Part shown: piece by piece, positions 32,601-43,834 of the stretch
Layout: the number at the start of each line of letters is the position of its first letter
How positions within the stretch are numbered: position 1 is the stretch's first letter
From: Nansenia antarctica
Lineage: Eukaryota; Chordata; Actinopteri; Argentiniformes; Microstomatidae
Direction: 5' to 3'
DNA length: 64,000 nt
Assembly (NCBI GenBank): GCA_963989245.1
Contig: OZ022344.1
Location: 65,261,400 to 65,325,399, forward strand
Made by a program: the position numbers and the translations under genes
The notes under the pieces: model-generated
The model's input: only the letters and a program-made list of their open reading frames with translations
Told to the model about the DNA's origin: nothing
Database searches by the model: none

Positions 32601-35502
32601 AGATGTTCTCACTCAGCTTCATACTCTTGTTCAATCCAACAGCAAGATCCAGGTGGTCACCGTTTTAGGTGTCCAAAGCTCAGGAAAGTCGACTCTCCTC
32701 AACACCATGTTTGGGGTCCAGTTTGCTGTAAGTAGTGGTAGATGTACCAGAGGTGCCTTCATGCTTCTGATGAACGTCAACAAAGAACTGAAAGAGGAGC
32801 TGGGATGTGACTTCATCATTATCATTGACACAGAGGGCTTGAAATCACCAGAGTTAGCTCAACTGGATGACAGTTATGAACATGACAATGAACTTGCAAC
32901 ACTGGTCATAGGACTAAGTGATGTCACAATTATCAATGTTGCCATGGAGAACTCCACAGAGATGAGAGACATACTACAGATCGTGGTTCATGCCTTCCTC
33001 AGGATGAAGGATGCGGGAAAGAAGCCATTGTGTCACTTTGTGCACCAGAATGTGTCTGACATGGCCGCCTATCGCAACAACATGACAGGCAGGAAGAAGT
33101 TCTTGGAACAGTTGGATGAAGTGACTCTGGCAGCAGCCAGAATGGAGAATAAGGAGAATATCACCAAGTTCACTGACATGATAGAGTTTGATCCAGACAC
33201 AAGCAGCTGCTACATCCCAGGGCTCTGGTATGGAACTCCCCCTATGGCTCCAGTCAATGCTGGCTACAGTGAGGCTGTGTATGACTTCAAAAAGACCTTG
33301 ATGCAAGATTTTTTTAAAAATCAGGAAAATCATGACATGATAGATTTCCTGAAGTGGACCAAATGTTTGTCGGAAGCTGTGAAGTTTGAGAAATTCGTCT
33401 TCAGTTTCAGAAACAGCTTGGTTGCCGATGCATACACCAGCATATGCATTGAGTACAATAGTTGGGATTGGTCATTTCAGAAGAATATGTATACGTTGAT
33501 TCTAGCTGCAGAAAATACCATTTTAAATTCCAATCCCCAAATCACCATAAGAGATAATCTAAATGACTTGGAGAGGACTTTATTTGAAGAGATTTCAAAG
33601 GGCGAAAAGGAAATTGAAGAAAATATAGAGAAGTACTTTAAAAAGCAAGATGGTAATGTCAAACTTGTGGAAAAATACAAGGAAGGTTTTGTAATCGATG
33701 CCAAAAGACTTATTCAAGAGACAAAAAACACAATGAAGGACAAACTGCACAGAGCAGTTGAAATCAAAGAGGGAATGGCCCAACTGGAGCACATCAAGAG
33801 CTCACAGGCGAGTACAATGGAAAAGGAAGTACTGAACTTGCTCCAAAAGTGTAAACAGAAAAACACAGTTTTATCAGACGAGGCCCTCGGAGAAGAGTTT
33901 GAGAACATGTGGAAGAGAACCTTGTCTAAGCTTGACTTCAGAGAACTCCCAACGATCAATGTTGCTCAAAATGCCTTCTCCCTGTTACGACAACATGTAT
34001 CTACAAGAGGGAGTCATGTCAATTATATGTTGGTTGACAACCCTTTGGTGAATTGTGGAAAAGAAGCCTTTGTTGTGCCTTCGTCTGGGTCTTTGCATAT
34101 GTCGGCTTGCATTCCGGCGTACAGGAATAAAGACCACCACAAGAGCAAAGTACAATCCATTTGCAACAACATCATAAGTCAGTGTCAGGACTTGATAACA
34201 CAGACGGTTGACAAAAGAGCAGATTACTATGACACATGCATCAAAGAGCTGCTTACAAAGATCGATAAAGCATTGCAACCAAAGAAAGGTAAAGTCAATG
34301 AAGAATGTGAGATTTCCCTAAAGCTACACATCTGTGGTATAGCAGTCACAAGATTTCAGAAGATGCATGATGATTTTGTTGCACATAACAACCCACAGAA
34401 GTGTTTGGAAAAATCTAAGGACAAGTATTATGAAGCCTTCACGGCCATGTTTCATGAGCGAGATCAGTGTCAGAAGACAGCTGAGGACACAATGGACTGT
34501 TTACGACCAGCTGTGCAGGAATATGTGACCAAAATGATTGGTCCTGAAATTGTTGACAAAGTTAAGGAGGGTGAAGGGTCAGAGGATTACAGCACACGAG
34601 GGGCTTTCCAGTTCTCCATTTTAGAACAGCTCCTTACTGATGGAGAATATGATAAATATGACCAGTACATTACAGACTATGAAACATTTGTGAAGAAGTG
34701 GCTACTTGACAAAATTGTCGATAAACTTTCAAAGGAGAACAGTGTAAAAGAATTGGAGAAGAAAAGTCTCTCGATGATTGTGGAGAGGATCACTGCTTCA
34801 ATATTAACTACCAAAACCAGCGGTGTAAATGATATCAAGAACTTCATTGGAAACCTTCGCAGGGCTCTTGAAGACAAGCTTGACTTTCTAAAGCATCCTC
34901 TGGATTCCATTACCTTACTGACCATTGCAAACACAGAGTCATTTTCTGACTACCTCACAAAGTCTGTGAAAGAAATGGAGCAGTTATTGGCAGCTGAGTA
35001 TGACCAGACTACGGACATCAGAGAAAAGCTGACATCTCTGCCATTCAAGCCTCAGGACAAAATATTCTCCAGTCTGTTTGGATGTGGGAAACAATGTCCC
35101 TTCTGTGGTACACCTTGTGAAGCAGGTGGGGGGGAGCACACTAAACACTGGTCCACCATTCACTGTTCTACTGGGCTCAGACATTGGCGGTATATAAGCA
35201 ATCAGATGTTATTAACTGACATATGTTCATCTTTAGTGATTAGTAACCAAACATTTAAAAACAAGCTGACAGAAAACATCTTTAAGCCCTACAAAGACTA
35301 CCAGACATATTACCCTGACTGGATCATTGAAGGAGATGCCAGCATTAGCGCTTCAGACTACTGGAAGTATGTGATGGCCACATTTAATGAGAGGATAGCC
35401 GAGCGCCATGCGGCAAAGCCTGCTGTAATCCCAGGTGACTGGAAAACCTTAACAAAAGATGATGCAATGAACAGCTTGAAACTGTCATTTAACAGAAAAT
35501 AA
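23468..35502 (+). CDS. B-box / fibronectin III / very large inducible GTPase (VLIG, GVIN-like) fusion protein, eleven exons
   Basis: Proposed exons are 23468-23577, 25013-25114, 25224-25328, 25461-25574, 25990-26293, 26582-26624, 26846-27112, 27221-27487, 28547-28816, 29586-29852 and 30902-35502 (stop 35500-35502). All phases fit, giving 6450 nt and 2149 residues. Residues ~38-144 are three ~35-residue repeats with a VSMKSDRSME-type core, as in fish NLR proteins. Residues ~145-245 are paired B-box zinc fingers (CDIC..CLTC.., CQDHHRPLEVFC, C.LC.., H.GH). Four fibronectin III domains span ~260-616, one per exon. The last exon is a VLIG-type GTPase with P-loop GVQSSGKS (1206-1213), DTEG (1259-1262) and a C-terminal CPFCG near 2015. 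VLIG proteins are interferon-inducible dynamin-like GTPases. A role in innate sensing is inferred. The end of exon 4 (25574, GTTAGT donor) and the start of exon 6 (AAAG acceptor) are the weakest calls. The start ATG is the first in a leading exon, and a 5' UTR exon may precede it. Confidence 0.85.
23578..23657. repeat. (TG)n microsatellite at an exon-intron border
   Basis: About 75 bp of TG start exactly at the donor of the first coding exon of the VLIG-type gene, so the donor GTGTGT is part of the array. Confidence 0.9.
23716..24545 (-). mobile_element. hAT transposon remnant with transposase C-terminus (intron of the VLIG gene)
   Basis: The minus strand encodes LPFATTYLCERGFSSLTYLK followed by SKYSSRLQPEDDMMLCLTTS and ends LCTTNQGQSSH and a stop at 24018. 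This is the hATC dimerisation region of BED-type hAT transposases (ZBED5-like). The left edge begins CAGTGGTCTTCAACC, the usual hAT terminus. The matching right terminus is not seen, and the same right edge occurs in the second copy at 43.8 kb. It is non-functional. Confidence 0.85.
27619..28303. mobile_element. 685-bp terminal-inverted-repeat element in the VLIG gene intron
   Basis: GGGCCCTATTATGCACTTC at the left end is mirrored by GAAGTGCATAATAGGGCCC at the right end. It is flanked by ACA on both sides (27616-27618 and 28304-28306), suggesting a 3-bp target duplication. Further inverted subterminal sequence (CTTAAGAC, GCGGTAG) is present. No ORF remains. PIF/Harbinger is possible from the 3-bp site, but is not certain. 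Confidence 0.8.
29383..29484 (+). pseudogene. Decayed fibronectin III exon between FN3-3 and FN3-4
   Basis: A reading from the AG at 29381-29382 includes LQTTSLTVNWTKAHGIDQARHG, then YLVS and a stop. This matches the FN3-2 exon core (SFTLHWTKAQGLEQIQQSFL). The second half of the domain and the donor are gone. The gene once had, or a copy brought in, an extra FN3 exon here. Confidence 0.7.
29957..30778. mobile_element. hAT-like element (822 bp) just upstream of the giant VLIG exon
   Basis: CAGTGTTTCCTC at 29957 is mirrored by GAGGAAACACTG ending at 30778. The flanks share AGAAC(C) imperfectly. The CAGTGTTTCC terminus is common in hAT elements. It contains a (TG)n run at 30279-30300 and no transposase. 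Confidence 0.75.
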
Positions 35503-36440
35503 AGTGGCAGACTATAAGGGGACGATGTCACATGATACCCCGAAATAACTCACTTGGTAGCGTGTAGGATGTCAGTCACCTCAGAAGTCTTGAAATAGAA
35601 CATACAACTCTGCATCATTTATCAAAGAACAATTGTCTGACCACAGCAAGGATAATGTGTTCCTATAATTCAGGGAGTACGAAGTTAGTTTTAAGATGCC
35701 TGGTGTTCATACACCAGTGGATGTTCCAGCTGATCTGTCTAATCTTGAATCATGAATAGGTAGGCAAAGGGCAAGTTTCTATGTTTGACATCACTGACTG
35801 GCAGCAACAGGCTGGCATATAATAGGTGTGTGATACCCAATACACCTAGAAGAGTAGTACCGTCCAGAGTAGGACCACAAGAAAAAGACATTTGCGACAA
35901 CATCATAACTTTGTGTCAGGACTTGATAACATAGATGGTTGACAGAAAAGCTGATACAAGACACTTGCATCATGAAGCTGCTTAGAGAGATTGATGAAGC
36001 ATTGCAACCAAAGAATGATAGTCAATGAAGAATGTGAGAGTATTACAAGGCCATGTCATACATGATAACCATATATGACATCATAGAATGGTAATGTACA
36101 GTAAGGCGTGAGTCACCTCAGACGTTTAGAAATGGTCAATTACATGTACAAAGTACAACTCCTGTATCATTTCTCACAATTGCTTGACCACAGCAATGCA
36201 ATATATTTTCCCCTTTGAATCAAGTTGTAGTTTAAAGGTATCTCACACATGCCTCAGTTGGCTGTGGCTAAAACAGTTCAGTGGTGGTTACCACCTGTCT
36301 AATATTAATCATGAAAGGATACAGGGCAAGTTATGTGTTTGATATCGCAGACTGACAGCTACCTGCATGCTGGCATACAATAGGTGTGTGACACCCAACA
36401 CACCTGGCATAGTAGTATCATCCATGGACTATCTGATAAG
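35503..36440 (+). pseudogene. 3' UTR and broken tandem copy of the VLIG gene's 3' end
   Basis: Sequence 35886-36040 is a damaged copy of coding positions ~34153-34312: it shares CAACATCATAA, TGTCAGGACTTGATAACA, GAAGCTGCTTA/GAGCTGCTTA, GCATTGCAACCAAAGAA and GTCAATGAAGAATGTGAGA, with frameshifts and stops. The following 36041-36440 repeats the first UTR (35510-35850), with shared GTCACCTCAGA, CAATT.TCTGACCACAGCAA, TGTCTAAT.TT.AATCATGAA, GGCAAGTT and TGGCATA.AATAGGTGTGTGA. The copy lacks everything between, so it is a deleted duplicate. Confidence 0.8.
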
Positions 36441-37839
36441 AAAAATATATATACAATTGATTTATTTTGGGGGTAGCAAAGATTTGACAGCAAAGGATTA
36501 TAGAGACTAATATCATGTGAACAGATTGTACACTTCCTGTATTTCTCATGTGGTCCTTGATGGAAATGTTTTAGGTGCAAATGTTCAAAATGTAAAATAA
36601 TATGCAAAATGTTCATGATGTGTGTGTAAAATGTATTTTGAAGTCTCTACAATGCCATCAAAGAATCTGTAAGACAAACCCAAATTCACGGATTGTCAAC
36701 GCATAAATGGAAGATTACTACTTGTATTACTGCTTCTATTACACCCTTATTCTATTGTCACTGTTTTATTATGTTTATGTTTTTATTCTTTTATTCTGTT
36801 TTATATTACTATATTATATTGTCGATCTGTTTATTGTTGTTGACTGTTGTTGAAGCAAGATCGCCAAGCATTTTACTATATCAAATACGGCTGTATGCGA
36901 TGTACGTGACAAATACTATTTTATTCCATGTCAAAGATCTTTAGTCTAAGGACTTTTTGACCACTGCAGTGTACATTCATATACCTATCTAACAACAGTG
37001 TATGTATACATTATGCAGTCAATTGCATTATTGTTTTAAAGGACCTTTAAGGATGTACTGTATCATGTCAAGGGGAACGTTTAATCCATGTCTTTTAACC
37101 ATTATTATTTTCATAAATCCATGTCTTTTGATTTTTATATTCTTATTCCAATGAAGAATGAAAAACATTTATCATGTCAAGTTTTTTTTGCAATAAAAAT
37201 TGTTTATTGACATACTTAAATCCTTCATAAATTCATTAAAAGAAAAATAGTAAACTGTAAAAATGTAAATCATCATTGTAATAATAACATTAATTCTAAA
37301 TCTAGTGATATGTTAACACCACAAAGTAAGACGAGTCCTCTAACAATTGCCTCCATGGTGTAATAATAGCAAGGACCTTTACTCTGTTCACAATCTCTGA
37401 TCCATAATTATAATAATTACAACCTCATAATGTTACAGGTCACACAGCAGCACACAGTACATGGAAAGGATTGGTGCAATAGTAATGATGTAAATAACCG
37501 TAAAAACAACACAAAATATGTTTGTCCATTGAACAGAGTAACAACAATATACCATACTCAGGTCTGGGCCCTATTCCACGAAGCTCGATCAAGTTCTAAG
37601 CCTCGATAACGTTTTAAGCCTCGAAAATGTTAGCTTGCGTTCGGTGCCATCAATGTGGCTCAAATAATTCGCTGCTTGGTTGAGCTCCTTCTGAGTCAGA
37701 TATAATTAGCCTGGTCCCGACCAGGCTAAAACACAGGCTATAGTGAGACGCGCGTCAAAAAAGGCTCACAGGCGGAAACTAAACCCCCGAATGACAGTTC
37801 CTCGTGTGTCTTTTAGGAAATATTAGTTCCCACTTCACA
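36441..37839. other. Intergenic; possible distal polyA signals, no gene
   Basis: Strongly AT-rich. An AATAAA at 37192-37197 could serve a long VLIG transcript or a repeat. A TTTACTATATCAAATACGG-type LINE-like UTR end lies near 36870. From 37563 a GGGCCCTATTCCACGAAGC start resembles a DNA-transposon terminus whose other end I could not match. Confidence 0.4.
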
Positions 37840-37987
37840 CGAGATAGATAGATTAGATAGTTTGACTGTGTGATAGATAGATAATTTGATATTTTGAAAG
37901 TGTGATCGATCGATAGATAGTTTGATTGTGTGATAGATAACTTGATATTTTGAAAGTGTGATAGATAGATCGATAGATCAATAAAGA
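37840..37987. repeat. (GATA)n-containing ~57-bp tandem repeat
   Basis: TGTGATAGATAGATAATTTG, ATATTTTGAAAG recurs about 2.5 times with GATA/GATC variants. Confidence 0.75.
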
Positions 37988-38042
37988 AAAGAGTGTAAAA
38001 AAAAAGAAGTAATTTTATCAACTTGCATTGCTGTCATCACAG

Positions 38043-38115
38043 CGGTCTGGCTGGCCTAGTTGTTAAGGCAGCCGACTGGAGTTCCAAAGGTTGCGTGTTC
38101 GAGACTTGACTGAGT
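38043..38115 (+). repeat. tRNA-like sequence (likely SINE head or tRNA pseudogene)
   Basis: TGGCCTAGTTGTTAAGGC resembles an A box and GGTTGCGTGTTCGAGAC a B box, at correct spacing for a type II tRNA. The acceptor stem pairs poorly, and a T-run follows. A functional tRNA is unlikely. Confidence 0.4.
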
Positions 38116-38289
38116 CATTCTTTTTTTTTTTTTTTTTACATTTAACCGAAGATTTCATGCAAAGGCTTCAAACACCATTGTAATCGTGTCAGTTCTTGTA
38201 AATTAGCCTGCACCATAATTTTATAGCCTACATACTTTTTTAGATGAGATTTTAGATTAGATTCAGACAACGAAATGCAGTAAAAAGTG

Positions 38290-38376
38290 CATCTGAAGAG
38301 GGATTTGAACCACCGATATAAAATGACGAATAAATCCTGTGGCAGCGGTCGATACCACTAGGCCATTGTGGCGATA
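38290..38376 (-). repeat. tRNA-like sequence, minus strand
   Basis: The reverse complement has an AATGGCCTAGTGGTATCGA A-box-like region and GGTGGTTCAAATCCCTCTTC as B box, separated by an AT-rich stretch like an intron or decayed arm. It is probably a SINE or tRNA relic. Confidence 0.4.
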
Positions 38377-38927
38377 TGACGGTTTGTAGCCTGCTGCGGA
38401 TATCACCACAGTAGTAATATTCATTTATTAAAATATGAACATATAACAATAACTGGGGCTAGTATGACCTACGCATTTAATCGGTCAGCAATTTCTTGCC
38501 AAACCATTTCCCTCGCCTTGTTAATTGCGGCAGTATTGCACTATTTTACATCTTATTTTTCCGTCTTCATAAAAATCAATAATTCGGAATGCTGCGCAAA
38601 TGTAGTACCCCTGCAGAGTGGAGTATCTTCATTTCGACAGATTGACTCTTCTGGGCTTTTTATGTCTGCGTGCACGCGCCCATATCGAAGATTTGTAAGC
38701 CTGTCTTCTGTGAACACTGATGACACAAGGCTGATCCTCGTTCGAGGAATCACCTGAGGCTTGAATTCCAATCTCGAGTTGCCTGAGCGCCGCATTTATT
38801 TATAGCGCCGCTATACTGATCCACCTTTAGTGGAATGACCCCCTGGTCCGTGACATCTCACAGTGGAGGTTTGGCTGAGCTCCTCACTCTCCTCTTCACA
38901 CTGAAACGGTCATCTGTTTCTGGCGAT

Positions 38928-39048
38928 TTAGCGAGACATCATTCGCACAAACTCTATTGAGACACACACATCATCACACACATCATGTATTGAGTCGACT
39001 CAATATGAATGAGGTATACAGTGGCTGTTTGTGTATTCTATTGTGTGA

Positions 39049-39088
<40 letters not shown>

Positions 39089-41160
39089 TAGGGATGGACG
39101 GTTTTTCGGTTAAACCGAAAACCGCGGTTTCTAAAAATAGAAACGGTTTTTTATCAAAACCGTCTGAAACCGTTTTTTTTTTTTTTTTTTTTTAGAAGAA
39201 TAAAATAGAATAAGAATAAAACTGGAACATGTCGTGTGTGAAAATAACAATGATACAGTCTGAATCTGCCGCGCAATGAGTGAGAGGTTTGGTCAGTTGT
39301 GAAGAATAACTGAGGATTAATATCGAATTGGGATTATATTTAAGGGTAACGAATCACTCTATGGGAAAGATAGTTGCCTTCAGTTATTGGTAGATAGGAA
39401 AGGTTTTTTACAATTACTCGCTTACATTTAATAAGATCATTTTCGCTGCTCTCTGTAAAGCGCATTGGGTCACTTTTGTGAGAAATGCGCTATAGAAATA
39501 AAATGTGATTTGATTTGATATCAATCAAACTTTATTTATGTTCTATAGCACAAATCATGCATTGAATGTAACTCCAAGTGCAGTATTTACTAAACCACAA
39601 TATAATAAAACAAGAGCTATACGGATCAAGAGTGTTTGTGCACAGCGCCACTGTGTGTGAAGGCGCTACTGAAAGTGATGACAGAACGCATGTCTCAGAA
39701 GATACCCGGTCACTTAGTGACGCAAAGGTAGTTCTGTATTTATCTCTATCTGTATTAGTACATTTATTTTGAAAGCTCTATTTTGACAGCTCTACCATGG
39801 GCACTTTTATTTTGATGGGGCATTCTTTGTTGATTGACTTACGACAGTTCAGGACGAGTCAGTCTCGCGGCATGTGGTTTTTATGAAAAGCTTTAAGTAT
39901 GTTCACTGCATAATTCTAAGTCTAATATTTCAGTGATTATTGAGCAGTATTCAAATATTTAAATACATTGAGCAGCAGCTGAAACTTTGTCTAAGAACCA
40001 AGATATTGAGAAAGCAGTTCATTCAATGAAGACGCTGTTCCAAGAGATGATCTTCCGTGCAGGCGTGCACCCTGGATCAGCGGAGCTGGTGTGTTAAGTG
40101 TTCATGTGTTTTCATGTATGGTGTAGCTTACAAAAGTCTGCCTTTCCACTTATATTTGTGAAACTAAGTAGCCTAAATGTGTTGCGACTGTGCTTACGGT
40201 GTTTTAATGGTGTTCGACATGAGTGTATTGTAGCAGTAGGGCTCAATTATTTGAAATTGGCGCTTTTTTATTAAAAAAAAAAATTACGTTTTTTTTTTTT
40301 TTTTTTTAATGTATTTTTCGGTTAACCGGAAAACCGCGGTTTTACTCTCTGACGGTTTTTCGGTTTCAATAATTGGAAACCGTCCATCCCTAGTGTGCGA
40401 GTTACTATGATTAAACAAGAGGAAGAGTTGTATCACCTTCGAAGTCGACCAGGCCGTCCCCGTTCAGGTCCACGTCCCGGAGGATCTCGTCGATCTCCCG
40501 ATGGTTCAGCTGCTCCCCCATCAGCTTCTTCATGGCCTCCCTCAACTCCCCCAGGCTGATCTGACCGTCCCCGTTAGAGTCAAACTGTGGGAGGCAGGGG
40601 AAAGGTGAGGGGGAGAGTGGGGAAGGGTGGAGGAGAGGAGGGGGAGGGGCAGAGGAGTGGAGAGAGAGGGGAGGGGTGGAGGAGAGGAAAGAGAGGGGGG
40701 GGGGTGCGGAGGAGAGGAGACAGAGGGGCACGGGGGCAAGACAAAGGGGGGAAAAGGTAGAAAGAATTAGGGGAGTGGGTGGACAGAGCGAGGAAGTTAG
40801 AGGGGTAACAAGAACAGGTTGAGGCAATCTTGTCTGAGGTCTTACACTCTTAACATTTTACCAGTATCTTTCATTTTTAAACACTGTGACTTCTTTACCT
40901 CTCTGAAAGCGTCCCTCAGCTCCTTGACTCCTATCATGTCGGCTGTCTCTGCTAACATCTTTGGACCCATCAGGTCCACAACGTCTTCAAAGTCCACTCT
41001 GCCTCCACCTAGAGGGCAAAAGAAGCCATTACACAAAATGCTGATAATGAGGTTAGATAATGGTACAGTATGTACACACACACACTCACACACACACACA
41101 CAGTACATGAGTGTATGCATTGCCGTTGATGTGTATTTGTGTGTGTGAGAGATTATGTGA

Positions 41161-41192
<32 letters not shown>

Positions 41193-41674
41193 GACTCACA
41201 GATCTGCTGACTAAGCTCTATCAGCTCCATCTCAGTGGGCATGTACCCCATGGTCCTCATGCACTCTCCCAGGTCCTTACAGCTGATGAAGCCGTCCTTG
41301 TCCTTATCAAACTCCCTGAAGGCCTCTCTCAGCTCTGCCCAGGGGAGAGAGGGGGGAGGTGAGAGGGAAGAGGAGAAGGGGAGAAGGGTGATAGGGGGGA
41401 GGAGAAAGGTGAGGTGAGAGGTGAGAGATAGGAGAAGGGCGAGGGGGTAGAAGAAGGGTGAGGTAAGACTCTTACCGTAAGAGGGGGGGAGAAAGCGGTT
41501 AGAGGGGGATAGATTGGCCATTGTTTCAACTTTAAAAACAGCATACACTTTTTCCAGTATTATTTAACTATATGGAAAGAGGAAAATGTGTGCAGTATGG
41601 AGAGAGTAGAGAGAAAAACAGGATTATGGTGCTGACTGTGTACCTTCCATCTCCTCTGGCCGTAGATCTCTGTC
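38928..41674 (-). CDS. CaBP-family EF-hand calcium sensor (cabp2-like), C-terminal five coding exons
   Basis: In transcript order the minus-strand exons are 41674-41644 (DRDLRPEEME), 41334-41200, 41008-40899, 40584-40437 and 38953-38928 (EFVRMMSR, stop at 38928-38930). All have GT-AG borders and matching phases, giving 450 nt. The N-terminal exon(s) with the start codon are not found. EF1 has the loop DKDKDGFISCKD. EF2 is degenerate (CGGRVDFEDVVD). EF3 has DSNGDGQISLGE and EF4 DLNGDGLVDFEE, both canonical. The linker LMGPKMLAETADMIGVKELR, DAFRE is diagnostic of CaBPs, which regulate voltage-gated and IP3-receptor calcium channels in neurons and sensory cells. The short EF1-EF2 spacing (SQQICGGRVDF) favours CaBP2 over CaBP1. 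VV replaces the usual FV in EF2. Confidence 0.85.
39089..40392. mobile_element. hAT-type element (1304 bp) in the last intron of the CaBP gene
   Basis: TAGGGATGGACGGTTT at the left is mirrored by AAACCGTCCATCCCTA at the right. A perfect 8-bp duplication GTGTGCGA occurs at 39081-39088 and 40393-40400. Subterminal AAACCG repeats are dense. No transposase frame survives. A TATCAATCAAACTTTATTTA fragment inside (about 39520) looks like a second repeat nested within. Confidence 0.9.
40588..40800. repeat. Purine-rich low-complexity intron segment
   Basis: GGGGAGAGG/GGAGGAG-type repeats fill the intron between the CaBP EF3-EF4 exon and the preceding exon. A similar tract lies at 41341-41465. Open frames on the other strand are P/S-rich artefacts. 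Confidence 0.8.
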
Positions 41675-41729
41675 CTGTGGTGGAGATTGCAGGAGGAGAA
41701 AGAGGGAGAGACAGTGAGACAGGCACGCT

Positions 41730-41732
<3 letters not shown>

Positions 41733-41793
<61 letters not shown>
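41733..41793. repeat. (CA)n microsatellite
   Basis: About 60 bp of uninterrupted CA upstream of the first CaBP exon found here. Confidence 0.9.
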
Positions 41794-41799
<6 letters not shown>

Positions 41800-41801
<2 letters not shown>

Positions 41802-43834
41802 GCCAAACACAGCAAGATAAATGTACACCAAGACAATACAGAGATTAACACCGGACAAACACATACTGAATTAAACATACAGTATGTGTTTATTAAACAA
41901 CAGTTTACACAGTATCATCCAAACGTCTGTCATTGCCATGACTGAACTGGACAGATCACAAAGGGAAATTTAGCATCTTTTGCTATTAATATTTCATGGA
42001 TAACGGTTGATTCAGGCTTATCAGGTAATATGATATTGCTCATGTCGTGGACACTAGAAAAACATAAAGTCATGGACAAAAATATTGGCTGGTGATTTTT
42101 GTTTGCATTGGAACAACACAATAAATGCAGAAAAAAGCCAAATATGATATCATTCCACACAGATAAAAAAAGAAAAAAGTTCCTTCTTCTAGCATTGTGA
42201 CTGCCAATGGCCCCTGGTCCTAGCATAAATTTCTCTTTCTTATGAAGACTGATGGATAGATGATTCACTTACTTAGACAAATGTATTTGTTGTAAGTCAC
42301 TTTGTATAAAGGTGTCTGTCAAAAAAAAATATCAATGTAAAAAACAGGGCCGAGCACATATGACCTGGGGAAGATACTGAGCCTCCACTCTCTCTTATGA
42401 ACAAAGGACAAGTCCATCAGGTCATACCAACTAGATTAATTGTTTAACGGACAAAACATTATTATTAATATGGTTAATGCATCCTTTTTTGATCGGGCCG
42501 GCCCAAAGCATGGGAATGTATGGGATCGCATATGGCCTCTAAATGAATTGATTAATTTATTTAAATGTATGTTTTGTAGTTATTATTTTTGTCAGGCATA
42601 AGCCACAAATGTAGGGCACTTGGCACGAACGTGAAAGCCGACAGCGGAACAAGAGCTTAGATTTGTTTATAAGGCAAGATCTCATTAACGACAAGACAAA
42701 TTACATGTTTTGTAGCTCAACTAGCTTATCTGTGTTTAGTGCTGTTCAATGCAAGATAGACATACTGGCTGAGGTCTATCTAAGGGGCAGTGTTGTATTT
42801 TAGGAAAGACAGAAGTGCAAGTAAATTCACCATTAGGAATTTAAGATGTTTTATAGGTTCATAACTGATCAAATATCATTATTTTCATTGAAGCCACAGT
42901 CTGTAATTTTCCCAATAAATTCAAATAATGTATAGTGCGTAAGCCTACCCCTGGATTTTGATAAATATGACTTAAATATCATAATGTTATAAACAGTCTC
43001 TCCTTTCATTAACCAAAACACCAATGACTTATGCTAAGATCTTGCCGAGGGACCCCAAATTCATTTATGTCAATGTGTTAAATCAGAACTGAAATGTAGC
43101 ATAATATTTAATGTTTATCTAAGGTGGATATTTGTACACTTTTTTGTTGTTGTTGTTGCTCACTCAGTCGCTCGCTCGCTCACCTCACTTTTCAGAAAAT
43201 GAAATCCGTTAAACAATGAATCAAGTTTGCATGGCATAATTTATTCAAATGATTAAATAATAGCTTTGATCTAAACAGGGTTGCCCACCGTTGCAATTAG
43301 GAATCTGAGAGTATGTTCTATGTGATTGACAGGCCTTGAATCACAGGAATATGGCTGGATTGGATTATAGAGGTCGGCAGAGAACAGGAGAGAGATTATA
43401 TTAGTACAGTAAATTGTATTGTAAATCACTAAAGCTTATCAGTTTTTTCCACACAGTCTATTTGGTTGTTGGTTGATAAGATAATGGACTGTCACCTCTC
43501 GATTCAGAATGAGAGTGTGTTGTTTTCACTCGAGAATGGGTCTCAGACAGAGTTGTTTTATGTAAATTTAAATTTTTTACAACATGTTCACATCAACCAA
43601 TCACTGCCCACCACAGCAGTAACTGACCTCTCTTAAGCACTGCAATTTCAAAAATGACGTTGTGGCGACGAGTTGTTTCTGGACAGGTTTAGTAGTTCAG
43701 CTCTATGAGAACAACAATAGGAATGAAAATCAAACCTGTTTCGGGACAGGTTACATGAATGAAACTCAAACCTGTGTGACGGTCGATGGGTAGGAGAACC
43801 TCACGGGGGTGGATGTGGATCACTGGTGGAGATG
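41800..43834. other. No gene recognised; expected site or path of missing CaBP 5' exons
   Basis: AT-rich sequence in which I found neither an N-terminal CaBP exon nor a known repeat family. The 5' exons are either too short and divergent to recognise here or lie beyond the window. Confidence 0.4.

Noticed and set aside
38043..38376. Functional tRNA genes
   Set aside because: A- and B-box-like motifs exist but acceptor stems pair badly and an AT-rich insert interrupts one copy; SINE or pseudogene is more likely.
37560..38840. A single transposon starting GGGCCCTATTCCACGAAG
   Set aside because: No matching inverted end or target duplication was found downstream; only the left-end resemblance is noted.
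40411..40827. Proline/serine-rich N-terminal extension of the CaBP exon
   Set aside because: It is the purine-rich intron read on the other strand; a good acceptor at 40585-40586 starts the exon at 40584.
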